The position numbers and the translations under genes were made by a program. Shown here piece by piece: positions 1 through 8,565 of a DNA stretch of 64,000 nt. Within the stretch, counting starts at the first letter, position 1. Each line of letters starts with the position of its first letter. The stretch is from NCBI RefSeq assembly GCF_007994225.1, contig NZ_VLLL01000005.1, positions 907,956-971,955 of the forward strand, in the 5' to 3' direction. Source of the DNA: Stackebrandtia albiflava (GTDB lineage: Bacteria > Actinomycetota > Actinomycetes > Mycobacteriales > Micromonosporaceae). The notes beneath the pieces were generated by a model. The model was not told the origin of the DNA. It saw nothing but the letters and a program-made list of their open reading frames with translations, and searched no databases.

Positions 1-1859
1 TACGCCTTGGGATCGTCGGTCGACAGGTTGTCGAGATCGACGTCGATGTTCCGGTTCGCCTTGATGAGGTCGATGGCGTCGCCGATGACGGTGAGGTTCC
101 GCAACCCCAGGAAGTCCATCTTCAGCAGGCCGATGTCCTCACAGGACGGATAGTCGAAGCCGGTGATGACGGCGCCGTCCTGCGGTCGCGCCCAGATCGG
201 GATGACCTCCTTGATCGGCTGGGAGGACAGGATCACCGCGCACGCGTGGACGCCAGGCTGCCGGATCAGTCCCTCCAGGCCGCGGGCGGTCTCGAAGATC
301 TTCTTGGACGCCGCGTCGTTCTCCAGCAGGGTCCGGACCTCCACCGCCTCGGTGTAGCGCTCGTGAGTCGGATCGACGATCCCGCTGAGTGGGATGTCCT
401 TGCCCAGCACCGGCGGCGGCATGGCCTTGGAGATCTTGTCGGCGATGGAGAAACCCTCACTGCCGTGCAGGATCCGCGCGGCATCCTTCAACGCCGCCTT
501 CGCCTTGATGGTCCCGAAGGTCACGACCTGGGCCACCTTGTCGGAACCGTACTTGTCGGCGACGTAGGTGATCATCTCGCCACGGCGGCGGTCGTCGAAG
601 TCGAGGTCGATGTCGGGCATCGACACGCGCTCGGGGTTGAGGAACCGTTCGAACAGCAGCCCGTGCTCCATCGGGTCGGCGGAGGTGATGCCGACGGCGT
701 ACGACACCAGCGAACCGACCGCGCTGCCCCGGCCCGGGCCGACCCGGATACCGATCGACCGGGCGTGGTTGCAGATGTCGGCGGTGACGAGGAAGTACCC
801 GGGGAAGCCCTGTCCGGAGATGACGCTCAACTCGTAGTCGGCGCGTTCCCGGTATCCCGGAGGCAGTCCCTGGGGAAACAGCCGCGCCAGGCCGGCCTCC
901 ACCTCGTGCTTGAGCCAGCTCTCCGCCGTGTGACCCTCGGGGACGTCGAAGCGCGGCATCCGGTCCTGGTGGGCGAACGCCTCGTCGTAGCCCTCGATCA
1001 TCTCGGCGACCAGCAGGGTGTTGCGGCAGCCCTCCTGCCACAACTCGTCGGGACGCAGCTCCCGCATCTCGTCGGCCGACCGGAGGTAGTAGCCCTCGCC
1101 CTCGAACTTGAACCGGTTCGGGTCGTCGAGCGTCTTCCCGGACTGGACGCACAGCAGGGCCGCGTGGGCGTCGCGCTGGTCCGCGGTCACGTAGTGGGAG
1201 TCGTTGGTCACCAGCGCCGGCAGGTTCAGCTCCTTGGCGACCCGCGCCAGGTCCTCCCTGACCCGCTTCTCCACGGAGTTGTCGTGCTCCATCAACTCCA
1301 GGAAGTAGTTCTCGGCACCGAAGATGTCGCGGTAGTCGGCGGCGGCCTTCAACGCCTCGTCGAACTGGCCGAGCCGCAACCGGGTCTGCACCTCACCGCC
1401 GGGGCAGCCGGTCGTGGCGATGATCCCCTCGGCGTGCTCGGCGATCAGAGTGCGGTCCATCCGGGGCTTGTAGTAGTAGCCCTCGATGCTGGCCATGCTC
1501 GACAGCGTGAACAGGTTGCGCAGACCGGTGGCGTTCCTGGCCAGCATCGTCATGTGGGTGTAGGCGCCGTTACCGGACAGGTCGTCCTCACGCTGATGCG
1601 GCTGCCCCCACGACACCGGCTTCTTGTGGAACCGGTCGTGCGGCGCCAGGTACGCCTCGATACCGATGATCGGCTTGACGCTCGACTTCTTGGCCTGCTG
1701 GTAGAAGCTGTACGCGCCGTACATGTTGCCGTGGTCGGTCATGGCGATCGCCGGCTGCTCCAGCCGTTCCGCCTCCGCGAACAACGGCTTGAGCTGGGCG
1801 GCACCGTCCAGCATCGAGTACTCGGTGTGAACGTGCAGGTGGACGAAACTGTCGGACAA
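1..1859 (-). CDS. dnaE: DNA polymerase III subunit alpha, N-terminal part (runs off left edge)
   Basis: Catalytic alpha subunit of the replicative DNA polymerase III. About 619 N-terminal residues are present; the C-terminal half lies beyond base 1. The protein opens with a PHP domain ([13 protein letters not shown] near residue 5, then DHGNMYG) and continues into the polymerase palm, where PDIDFDF (about residues 413-419) carries two of the catalytic aspartates. The family is usually about 1,180 residues, so fingers, beta-clamp-binding and OB regions are outside the window. I chose TTG at 1859 because the PHP homology begins at once after it and GTGAGGGG lies just upstream; the ATG at about 1876 is in another frame. 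It appears to be a housekeeping gene with no link to its neighbours. Confidence 0.96.
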   Translation of the reverse strand, partial: MSDSFVHLHVHTEYSMLDGAAQLKPLFAEAERLEQPAIAMTDHGNMYGAYSFYQQAKKSSVKPIIGIEAYLAPHDRFHKKPVSWGQPHQREDDLSGNGAYTHMTMLARNATGLRNLFTLSSMASIEGYYYKPRMDRTLIAEHAEGIIATTGCPGGEVQTRLRLGQFDEALKAAADYRDIFGAENYFLELMEHDNSVEKRVREDLARVAKELNLPALVTNDSHYVTADQRDAHAALLCVQSGKTLDDPNRFKFEGEGYYLRSADEMRELRPDELWQEGCRNTLLVAEMIEGYDEAFAHQDRMPRFDVPEGHTAESWLKHEVEAGLARLFPQGLPPGYRERADYELSVISGQGFPGYFLVTADICNHARSIGIRVGPGRGSAVGSLVSYAVGITSADPMEHGLLFERFLNPERVSMPDIDLDFDDRRRGEMITYVADKYGSDKVAQVVTFGTIKAKAALKDAARILHGSEGFSIADKISKAMPPPVLGKDIPLSGIVDPTHERYTEAVEVRTLLENDAASKKIFETARGLEGLIRQPGVHACAVILSSQPIKEVIPIWARPQDGAVITGFDYPSCEDIGLLKMDFLGLRNLTVIGDAIDLIKANRNIDVDLDNLSTDDPKA

Positions 1860-2016
1860 CGCGAACCCCTCACCATACGGACTGCCACGAGAGCGCACCG
1901 GCTCCTGACCGACCCCGGCCGGGCGCAGGGAACCAATCTAGTCCTCCCCCTGAGACGCCGGAACCCCCACCGGGTGAGGGGCGGTGGGGGTGTCGCGGGC
2001 CGGGAGGCGGCACGGA

Positions 2017-2047
2017 GCCGGCGGCGGACTCCCGCCGCGCCGCCGGC
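2017..2047 (-). terminator. Hairpin after first cysteine-rich peptide gene
   Basis: Perfect 10-bp inverted repeat (GCCGGCGGCG / CGCCGCCGGC) with an 11-base loop, beginning 8 bases past the peptide stop at 2056. A second perfect 10-bp hairpin (ACCCCCACCG / CGGTGGGGGT) follows at 1963-1991 before dnaE. Neither has a T-tract, which is common for actinobacterial terminators. Confidence 0.5.
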
Positions 2048-2055
2048 CGCGAGGG

Positions 2056-2241
2056 TCAGATCATGTAGCAGGCGCCGCAGGTGGTCCGGCAGTTGCGCTC
2101 GGTGCAGCACTGCTGCTCCCAGCCCACGCGGCACGGCCGGATGATGCAGTACGGACTGCACTGCACGCCGGCCGCTTCGGCGGACCGTTGCGGGACGAGC
2201 CGGTTCAGCATCCGGTCGCCGACCTTCTTGAGAATCGTCAT
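2056..2241 (-). CDS. Small cysteine-rich peptide, copy 1 (61 aa)
   Basis: A 61-residue peptide of unknown function. The N-terminal 27 residues carry VGDRML and LVP and have no cysteine; they look like a leader. Residues 28-61 hold eight cysteines. The next gene to the right encodes a paralog with the same leader motif and the ungapped pattern C-x4-C-x7-CC-x4-C-x3-C-x2-C-Y, here starting at Cys32. The ATG at 2241 has AAGGAG about 8 bases upstream. No hydrophobic secretion signal or modification enzyme is adjacent. It could be a precursor of a ribosomal peptide product, a disulfide-rich toxin-like peptide or a small metal-binding protein; the sequence does not decide. Shared residues, ribosome-binding site and own terminator argue it is a real gene. 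Confidence 0.8.
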   Translation of the reverse strand: MTILKKVGDRMLNRLVPQRSAEAAGVQCSPYCIIRPCRVGWEQQCCTERNCRTTCGACYMI

Positions 2242-2264
2242 GGGAACCACTCCTTGTCGTATGA

Positions 2265-2294
2265 CTCGGGGCGGTCCATGCGGGCCGCCCCGAG
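2265..2294 (-). other. Hairpin in the 5' leader of peptide gene 1
   Basis: Perfect 10-bp inverted repeat CTCGGGGCGG / CCGCCCCGAG with a 10-base loop, 24 bases upstream of the peptide ATG at 2241. It would form in the mRNA leader if transcription starts at or above the shared motif at 2330. It may be an attenuator or stabilising stem; the role is inferred only from its position. Confidence 0.4.
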
Positions 2295-2329
2295 CGGTGT
2301 GAAGGGTGCCGCCATCGTCGCCGAGGCCG

Positions 2330-2342
2330 GTTGCAGAAAGTC
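2330..2342 (-). promoter_or_regulatory. Conserved motif upstream of peptide gene 1
   Basis: GTTGCAGAAAGTC on the plus strand (GACTTTCTGCAAC in gene orientation), followed by a further near-identical 4 bases. The same 13-mer occurs upstream of peptide gene 2 at 2836-2848 in the same orientation. It is a candidate activator or sigma-factor element. It lies 88 bases upstream of this ATG but 191 upstream of the other. Confidence 0.4.
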
Positions 2343-2415
2343 CGCATCCGTGTGCGGACACCGTGTTCTCGCGCCCCCCGGACGCCGTGGACGGTGCGAG
2401 CGCGGGCACGGTGAC

Positions 2416-2449
2416 GGCCGGGCCGCCCGGGGAGGCGGGCGGCCCGGCC
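2416..2449 (-). terminator. Terminator between the two peptide genes
   Basis: Perfect 14-bp GC-rich inverted repeat (GGCCGGGCCGCCCG / CGGGCGGCCCGGCC) with a 6-base loop, 12 bases past the stop of peptide gene 2. It separates transcription of the two paralogs. Confidence 0.7.
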
Positions 2450-2461
2450 GGTCGATCGGTG

Positions 2462-2644
2462 TCAGACGACGTAACAGGTGCCGCAGCTGACCCGGCAGTA
2501 GCAGTCCAGGCAGCAGCGCTGCTCCTTGCCGGTGCCGCACTGGCGGTACCAGCACTGCCACGCCTCGGTGCAGCAGGCACCGGCCTCGCCGTTGGGAACC
2601 AGCCAGTCGAGCATGCGATCGCCGACCGCGCGAAATACGGACAT
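2462..2644 (-). CDS. Small cysteine-rich peptide, copy 2 (60 aa)
   Basis: Paralog of the 61-residue peptide at 2056-2241. It starts at ATG 2644 with a GAAAGG ribosome-binding site. Leader residues 1-23 again carry VGDRML and LVP and end in EAGA, next to the first cysteine pair (Cys24-Cys25). Ten cysteines in all; seven align with copy 1 without gaps (C31, C36, C44, C45, C50, C54, C57 in C-x4-C-x7-CC-x4-C-x3-C-x2-C). The core is aromatic and basic (WYRQ, KEQR), the C terminus CYVV. Both copies have even cysteine numbers (8 and 10), compatible with disulfides or metal binding. Function unknown; the EAGA/EAAG boundary resembles a leader-core junction, but that is inference. Confidence 0.8.
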   Translation of the reverse strand: MSVFRAVGDRMLDWLVPNGEAGACCTEAWQCWYRQCGTGKEQRCCLDCYCRVSCGTCYVV

Positions 2645-2835
2645 GAGTGGCCTTTCGTTGGTCGCGAGGACGGGAGGCCTCTCGCATCTGAGGGACGCGT
2701 ACCTCCTCGACCGCCGCCGGCGGGAGGCGGCGTCGCCCTGACCGCCGCGTCCCCCGGTGAGCGGGGGGCGGTGCCGGCCTCGTCCCCGCGTGAGGATCGG
2801 ACCTCCACACGATAGAAGCCTTTCGATGCAGCGGA

Positions 2836-2848
2836 GTTGCAGAAAGTC
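2836..2848 (-). promoter_or_regulatory. Conserved motif upstream of peptide gene 2
   Basis: Second copy of GTTGCAGAAAGTC (13 of 13 identical to 2330-2342; 16 of 17 when extended through GCA). It lies 191 bases upstream of the ATG at 2644. The 2645-2967 interval otherwise holds GC-rich spacer and no credible gene. Confidence 0.4.
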
Positions 2849-2967
2849 GGCAGCCGATCCCTCGCGCAGGGTGACGACGCCGGTCGGCGGCAGCGCCCTC
2901 CCGCGACGCCTCGACGCGGGGCATACTGGGCCGTCCGGTGACCGACCACTACCCACAGGATGCGCCG

Positions 2968-5900
2968 ATGCATGACGACCGCCAACTCATCGAGGGCCGG
3001 GTCTCCCGGATATTGCGGGAGAGGATCCGGCCGGCCGTCCACGGCACGGCGGTGCCGCTTGAGGTGCGTGTCTGGCACGCGCCCGGCGAACCGGTGCCGC
3101 CCGGTGAGGCCGTCGCACAGGAGTACACGCCCGCGTCCGTGGGGGACGCGTGGGGGCCGCCGTGGGGGACCAGTTGGTTCGAGTTCACCGGCACCGTTCC
3201 CGCCGAGTGGAGTGACCGCACCGTGGAGGCGGTCGTGGACCTCGGTTTCACCGGTGACGGACCCGGTTTCACCGCCGAGGGCCTGGTGTACCGGCCGGAC
3301 GGTACGGCGGTGAAGGGCCTGCATCCCCGCAACCACTGGGTCGCTATCGACGACCGGGTCCGTGACGGCGACCGCGTCCGGTTCTTCGTCGAGGCCGCCG
3401 CCAACCCGGTGATCGCCGGACCCGTCACACCTCTGGGCGACAAGGCCACCGCCGGGGACGCACCGCTCTACCGGTTGGCCCGCGCCGATCTCGCCGTGTT
3501 CGACACCCCGGTCTGGGAACTGCTGCAGGACGTCGAGGTACTGGACGAACTGATGCGGGAACTGCCGCTGGACCAGCCACGCCGCTGGGAGATCCTGCGC
3601 CGGTTGGGCGAGGCGATGGACGTCCTCGACCTCACCGACGTCTCGGGCAGCGCCGCGCGGGTGCGTGAGGTGCTGGCCCCCGCGCTGGCCGCCCCGGCGG
3701 CGGCCTCGGCGCACCGGCTCTCCGCGATCGGGCACGCCCACATCGACTCGGCGTGGCTGTGGCCGTTGCGGGAGACGGTGCGCAAGGTCGCCCGTACCGC
3801 CTCGAACGTGGTGAACCTGATGGACGACCACCCCGAGTTCAAGTTCGCCATGTCGCAGGCGCAGCAGTTGGCGTGGATCCAGGAGCACCGGCCGGACGTG
3901 TTCGCGCGGGTGAAGGAGAAGATCGCCGACGGCCGGTTCATCCCGGTCGGCGGCATGTGGGTCGAGTCCGACACCAACATGCCCGGTTCCGAGGCCATGG
4001 CCCGGCAGTTCGTCCACGGCAAACGGTACTTCCTGGAGCAGTTCGGCATCGAGACCCGGGAGGTCTGGCTGCCGGACTCCTTCGGATACTCGGCGGCGCT
4101 GCCCCAACTGGTGGCGCTGTCGGGCTCGACGTGGTTCCTCACCCAGAAGATCTCCTGGTCGGCCACCAACCCGTTCCCGCACCACACCTTCTGGTGGGAG
4201 GGCATCGACGGCACCAGGGTGTTCACGCACTTCCCGCCGATCGACACCTACAACGCCGAGTTCACCGGCAGGCAGCTCGCCCACGCCGTGGCCAACTTCC
4301 GGGACAAGGGCGCGGCGACCCGTTCACTGGTGCCGTTCGGGCACGGCGACGGCGGTGGCGGCCCGACCAGGGAGATGCTGGCCAGGGCCGCGCGGCTGCG
4401 GAACCTGGAGGGTTCGCCCAGGGTCGAGATCGAGGCACCGGAGGAGTTCTTCGCCGCCGCGCACCAGGAGAACCCCGAAGCGCCCGTGTGGGTGGGGGAG
4501 CTGTACCTGGAACTGCACCGGGGCACCTACACCTCGCAGGCGCGCACCAAGCAGGGCAACCGGCGCAGTGAGCACCTGCTGCGGGAGGCCGAGCTGTGGG
4601 CGGCGACGGCCGCCGTCCACACCGGATACGAGTACCCGTACGACGCACTCGACCGGCTGTGGAAGACCGTCCTTCTCCACCAGTTCCACGACATCCTTCC
4701 CGGGTCGTCGATCGCGTGGGTGCATCAGGAGGCCGCCCGCACCTACGCGGCGGTCGCCGAGGAGCTGACCGGCATCGTGGAGTCGGCGCAGCGGGCGCTC
4801 GCCGGTGAGGGCGACCGGACCCTGGTGTTCAACGCCGCACCCCACGCCCGTTCCGGCATCGCCGCGGGTGCCGCCGGGGAACGGGTGCCCGCCGGGGAAC
4901 CGGTGGTCGTCACCGACGACGCGGAGGGCGCCTGGACCATCGACAACGGACTCGTCCGGGTGGTCGTGGACGCGCGCGGGCTGGTGGTCTCGGTCGTGGA
5001 CCTGCGTGACGGCCGTGAGGCGGTGCCACCGGGCGAGGTCGTCAACCTGTTGCAGATCCACCCCGACCTGCCGAACTACTGGGACGCCTGGGACGTGGAC
5101 TCGTTCTACCGCAACCGGGTGACCGACCTGGTCGACGTGGAGGCGATCGGCCTCGACTACGTCAGCCACGACAAGGTGACCCTGGGCGTGGAACGGCGTT
5201 TCGGCGCCTCGACGGTGACGCAGACGATCACCCTGTCGGCCGGTTCGGACCGGGTCGACTTCACCACCGAGGTGGACTGGCACGAGACCGAGACGATCCT
5301 CAAGGCGGCGTTCCCGTTGGACGTCCGCGCAGAGACCAGCGCCTCGGAGATCCAGTTCGGCCACCTGCACCGGCCCACGCACACCAACACCAGTTGGGAG
5401 GCCGCCAAGTTCGAGATCTGCGCGCACCGCTTCGTCCACGTCGCGGAGCCGGGATGGGGCGCGGCCGTCGTCAACGACTCCAACTACGGCCACGACGTGA
5501 CCCGGACGGTCCGCGCCGACGGCGGCACCACCACGACGGTCCGGTTGTCGCTGCTCCGCGCTCCCCGCTTCCCGGATCCGGTGGCGGACCAGGGAGTCCA
5601 CCGGTTCGGGTACGGCCTGGTGCCGGGGGCCGACATCCCCGCGGCGGTACGCCACGGCCACTGGATCAACCTGCCCGAACGGAGACTGCGCGGGGCCGGG
5701 CCGGTGGCTCCACTGGTGACGGTCGACGACGCGCGGGTCGTGGCGTCGGCGGTGAAGCTCTCCGACGACGGAGCGGGCGACGTGGTGGTGCGGCTGTACG
5801 AGGCCGCCGGAGGCCGTGCCGAGACGGCGGTGCGCCTCGGGGTTCCGGTGGCGTCGGCACACGTGACCGATCTGCTGGAACGTCCCGTGGAGGACGGTGA

Positions 5901-5979
5901 GCTGGAGGTCACCGACGACGCGGTCACGTTGCGGCTGCGGCCCTTCCAGATCACGACCGTCCGGTTCCGGCGCGCCTGA
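2968..5979 (+). CDS. Alpha-mannosidase, glycoside hydrolase family 38
   Basis: Retaining exo-alpha-mannosidase of about 1,000 residues, the usual GH38 length. The zinc-binding motif HAHIDSAWLW is near residue 257 and the nucleophile motif WLPDSFGY near residue 367; the C-terminal half is the beta-rich GH38 region. No signal peptide is visible, so it probably acts in the cytoplasm on imported mannosides. I prefer ATG 2968 (MHDDRQLIEGRV, a typical family start); the frame stays open to GTG 2938, ten residues earlier. The following operon encodes a carbohydrate ABC importer, which suggests import and trimming of manno-oligosaccharides, although a terminator and new promoter lie between them. Confidence 0.93.
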   Translation: MHDDRQLIEGRVSRILRERIRPAVHGTAVPLEVRVWHAPGEPVPPGEAVAQEYTPASVGDAWGPPWGTSWFEFTGTVPAEWSDRTVEAVVDLGFTGDGPGFTAEGLVYRPDGTAVKGLHPRNHWVAIDDRVRDGDRVRFFVEAAANPVIAGPVTPLGDKATAGDAPLYRLARADLAVFDTPVWELLQDVEVLDELMRELPLDQPRRWEILRRLGEAMDVLDLTDVSGSAARVREVLAPALAAPAAASAHRLSAIGHAHIDSAWLWPLRETVRKVARTASNVVNLMDDHPEFKFAMSQAQQLAWIQEHRPDVFARVKEKIADGRFIPVGGMWVESDTNMPGSEAMARQFVHGKRYFLEQFGIETREVWLPDSFGYSAALPQLVALSGSTWFLTQKISWSATNPFPHHTFWWEGIDGTRVFTHFPPIDTYNAEFTGRQLAHAVANFRDKGAATRSLVPFGHGDGGGGPTREMLARAARLRNLEGSPRVEIEAPEEFFAAAHQENPEAPVWVGELYLELHRGTYTSQARTKQGNRRSEHLLREAELWAATAAVHTGYEYPYDALDRLWKTVLLHQFHDILPGSSIAWVHQEAARTYAAVAEELTGIVESAQRALAGEGDRTLVFNAAPHARSGIAAGAAGERVPAGEPVVVTDDAEGAWTIDNGLVRVVVDARGLVVSVVDLRDGREAVPPGEVVNLLQIHPDLPNYWDAWDVDSFYRNRVTDLVDVEAIGLDYVSHDKVTLGVERRFGASTVTQTITLSAGSDRVDFTTEVDWHETETILKAAFPLDVRAETSASEIQFGHLHRPTHTNTSWEAAKFEICAHRFVHVAEPGWGAAVVNDSNYGHDVTRTVRADGGTTTTVRLSLLRAPRFPDPVADQGVHRFGYGLVPGADIPAAVRHGHWINLPERRLRGAGPVAPLVTVDDARVVASAVKLSDDGAGDVVVRLYEAAGGRAETAVRLGVPVASAHVTDLLERPVEDGELEVTDDAVTLRLRPFQITTVRFRRA

Positions 5980-5994
5980 CCTCTTCGGACGATC

Positions 5995-6032
5995 GCGGGT
6001 CTCCCGTCTCCGCAACGAGACCGGAGACCCGC
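5995..6032 (+). terminator. Terminator after alpha-mannosidase
   Basis: 16-bp inverted repeat with one mismatch (arms 5995-6010 and 6017-6032, loop CGCAAC), 16 bases after the mannosidase stop. Confidence 0.7.
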
Positions 6033-6060
6033 GTACGTCTTCCGGTTCCCCGGCGATCGG

Positions 6061-6095
6061 TTGACACGGCATAGGGGGGTGACTATCGTCACTCC
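6061..6095 (+). promoter_or_regulatory. Promoter and operator of the sugar ABC operon
   Basis: TTGACA at 6061-6066, a 17-base spacer, then TATCGT at 6084-6089: a near-consensus vegetative promoter about 80 bases before the binding-protein ATG. Overlapping the -10 is the inverted repeat GGGGTGAC-TATC-GTCACTCC (6076-6095, one arm mismatch), well placed for a repressor. No regulator gene is adjacent, so the binding factor is unknown. Confidence 0.65.
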
Positions 6096-6170
6096 AGCGA
6101 CACCGCCAGGCGGACGCCCTCCACGTACAACCGCCGGTCCGACGGTGCGCCCGAACCGTGAGGAACCGCC

Positions 6171-7619
6171 ATGCGAGGATCGATCCGCCCCGGTGCCAGC
6201 TCGCGCCGCGCCAGAACCTTCACACTCGTCACCGGCCTGTCGATGGTGTCGGTGCTCGCCGCCGGATGCCTGGGCGGCGGCGGTGAGGAGTCGGCAGGCG
6301 ACCCCGACCGGAACGCCGACGCCACCGAGTTCACCCTGACCATCACCAGCAACGCGATCAAGGGCGGCAAGAACTCCGAGGGCGCCACCTGGATCGAGGA
6401 CTACGTCATCCCCGAGTTCGAACGCATCCAGGCCGAGAAGGGCGTCACCGCGAACGTCGAGTTCGCGCCGGTGGGGGTCGACGACGCCGACTACAAGAGC
6501 AGCCTCGGCCTCGACCTGGAGACCGGCAAGGGCGCCGACATCATCGACATCGACGGGATCTGGGTCGGTGAGTTCGCCGAGTCCGGGTTCATCGCACCGC
6601 TGGACGACGTGGTGGGCGTCGAGGCGGTGTCCGCATGGGACGGTTGGGGTCAGATCCAGGAGTCGGTGCAGCAGAACGCCTCCTACAACGGTGAACGCTA
6701 CGGCGTCCCCACCGGCACCGACGGCCGGGTGATCTTCTACAACAAGGACGTCTTCGAGGCCGCCGGACTGCCCACCGACTGGCAGCCCACGAGCTGGCAG
6801 GAGATCCTGGAGGCCGCCGAGACGATCAAGGCCGAGTCGCCCGACGTGATCCCGTTGCAGCTCAACGCGGGCACCGCCATGGGCGAGGCCACCACCATGC
6901 AGGGCTTCCTCCCGCTGCTGGCCGGCGCGGGAGCCGAGATCCATGCCGACGACAAGTGGCAGGGCGACACCGAGGCGGTACGGCAGGTACTGGAGGTGTA
7001 CGAGACGGTGTACGGCACCGGACTGGGCGACCCGACGCTGCAACAGGAGGCCAAGGGACGAGACCGCTCCTTCCAGCTGTTCGCCGAGGGCGAGGTCGGC
7101 ATGCTGCTGGAGAGCGACTACTTCTGGCGCTCGGTCGTCAACCCCGACCAGGGCGTCGCCCCGATGGAGAACCGGGACGAGGTGGTCGGGTACGCCAAGA
7201 TCCCCGCCGTGACACCGGGAGCCGGTGTCGGAGGACAGGACTTCGTGTCCATGTCCGGTGGCTCGGCGCGGGTCATCAACCCGAACACCGAGTACCCGCA
7301 GCAGGCGTGGGAACTGCTCCAGTTCATGAACTCGGCGGAGGCGACGAAGGAACAGGTCGCCGGTTCGCCCCGCATCACCCACCGCGACGACGTCAACGCC
7401 GAGGTCCTGAGCGGTGACCCCATGCTGACGTTCATCGCCGAGGAGGTGGTGCCGTTGACGCTGTTCCGGCCCGGCCGCCTCGAATACGTCGACGTGTCCA
7501 TCGCCGTCCAGGAGGCCACCTACGCGGTCGTGGAGGGCGCCACCGCCGCCGAGGCGGCGCAGCAGTACCAGGCGGCACTGGAGGACGTGGTGGATGCCGG
7601 TGCCATCGCGACGGGATGA
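6171..7619 (+). CDS. Carbohydrate ABC transporter substrate-binding lipoprotein
   Basis: Family 1 extracellular solute-binding protein, 482 residues. An N-terminal basic, hydrophobic signal ends in a lipobox (LAAGC, Cys33) followed by a Gly/Glu-rich linker, so the mature protein should be tethered outside the membrane. The rest is the two-lobed sugar-binding fold; residues such as YGVPTGTDGRVIFYNKDVF are typical of MalE/UgpB-like proteins. ATG 6171 has AGGA upstream. It is the first gene of a five-gene unit with overlapping junctions; its end overlaps the first permease gene by 26 bases. The substrate is not shown by sequence; the neighbouring mannosidase hints at mannosides. Confidence 0.93.
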   Translation: MRGSIRPGASSRRARTFTLVTGLSMVSVLAAGCLGGGGEESAGDPDRNADATEFTLTITSNAIKGGKNSEGATWIEDYVIPEFERIQAEKGVTANVEFAPVGVDDADYKSSLGLDLETGKGADIIDIDGIWVGEFAESGFIAPLDDVVGVEAVSAWDGWGQIQESVQQNASYNGERYGVPTGTDGRVIFYNKDVFEAAGLPTDWQPTSWQEILEAAETIKAESPDVIPLQLNAGTAMGEATTMQGFLPLLAGAGAEIHADDKWQGDTEAVRQVLEVYETVYGTGLGDPTLQQEAKGRDRSFQLFAEGEVGMLLESDYFWRSVVNPDQGVAPMENRDEVVGYAKIPAVTPGAGVGGQDFVSMSGGSARVINPNTEYPQQAWELLQFMNSAEATKEQVAGSPRITHRDDVNAEVLSGDPMLTFIAEEVVPLTLFRPGRLEYVDVSIAVQEATYAVVEGATAAEAAQQYQAALEDVVDAGAIATG

Positions 7620-8565
7620 CGCGCCGGCCACGGCGGTGACCGGACACGCCGACCCCGGTGAGGCGGCGTTCTCCGCCGGAGCGCCCCGCGCGGTCGACTC
7701 CGTCGGGCTCGGCAGGGCGCGGGCACTGCTGTTCGTCGCCCCCGCCCTGCTCCTCATCGGCGTGTTCCTGCTGTTCCCCGCGTTGTGGACGCTGTACATC
7801 GGGGCGACCAACTTCGAGCGCACCGGCCCCAACCACGTGAACCCGCAGGTCACGTGGTTCGACAACTACGTCGACGTGCTCACCGACCCGTCGTTCTACA
7901 ACTCACTGTGGTTGACGCTGCTGTTCGTGCTGTTCTCGGCGGTCATCGGGCAGAACGGTCTGGGTTTCTGGCTGGCGTGGTCCACCCGTCGCCTCCACCG
8001 CCGGGTCCGGCGGGTCGTGGAGTCACTGGTCCTGTTGGCGTGGATCCTGCCGTCCTCGGTGGTGGCGTTCCTGTGGATCGCCATGCTCGACCAGCGCGGC
8101 GGCACCCTCGACGCCCTGCTGGGCAACCCGGGCACCGCCTGGCTGGTGGAGTACCCGATGGTGGCGATCATCGTGTTCAACACCTGGCGGGGCACGGCGT
8201 TCTCGATGATGCTGTACAGCGCGGCGCTGTCGTCGGTGCCGCCGTCGCAACTGGAGACCGCCAGGCTCGCCGGGGCGACCGGCGGGCAGACGTTGCGGGA
8301 CGTCGTCTTCCCCCACATCCGGGGGCACGTCCTCACCAACACCCTGCTGATCACACTGTGGACGTTCAACGACTTCGGGCCGTTCCTCATCACCGGCGGC
8401 GGGCCCGGTGACGACACCGAGATAGCGGCCGTCTACCTGTACAACACCGCCATCCGGGACGGCGACCTCGGCTACAGCGGCGCCATCTCGCTGCTGATCC
8501 TGGTCGCCAACGTGGTGTTGGCCCTGGCGTACCTGCGGATGCTGCGGAGGCGGGATTCCTCATGA
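7594..8565 (+). CDS. Sugar ABC transporter permease, MalF type
   Basis: Inner-membrane permease subunit, 323 residues, with six predicted hydrophobic spans and the cytoplasmic EAA loop near residue 225 (ETARLAGATGGQTLRD) that contacts the ATPase. The long N-terminal extension before the first span (about 40 residues) is hydrophilic. ATG 7594 overlaps the upstream gene by 26 bases and has GGAGG about 9 bases upstream; GTG 7636 is a possible later start. The end overlaps the next gene in ATGA, indicating translational coupling. Confidence 0.93.
   Translation: MPVPSRRDDAPATAVTGHADPGEAAFSAGAPRAVDSVGLGRARALLFVAPALLLIGVFLLFPALWTLYIGATNFERTGPNHVNPQVTWFDNYVDVLTDPSFYNSLWLTLLFVLFSAVIGQNGLGFWLAWSTRRLHRRVRRVVESLVLLAWILPSSVVAFLWIAMLDQRGGTLDALLGNPGTAWLVEYPMVAIIVFNTWRGTAFSMMLYSAALSSVPPSQLETARLAGATGGQTLRDVVFPHIRGHVLTNTLLITLWTFNDFGPFLITGGGPGDDTEIAAVYLYNTAIRDGDLGYSGAISLLILVANVVLALAYLRMLRRRDSS

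Noticed and set aside
246..2144. Long plus-strand open frame (632 codons) opposite dnaE
   Set aside because: It is antisense to conserved DnaE motifs, is Val/Gly/Arg-rich, and is an effect of GC-rich third positions.
2056..4284. 742-codon minus frame ending at the cysteine-rich peptide
   Set aside because: Most is antisense to the GH38 gene; only the last 61 codons, with their own start and ribosome-binding site, are supported.
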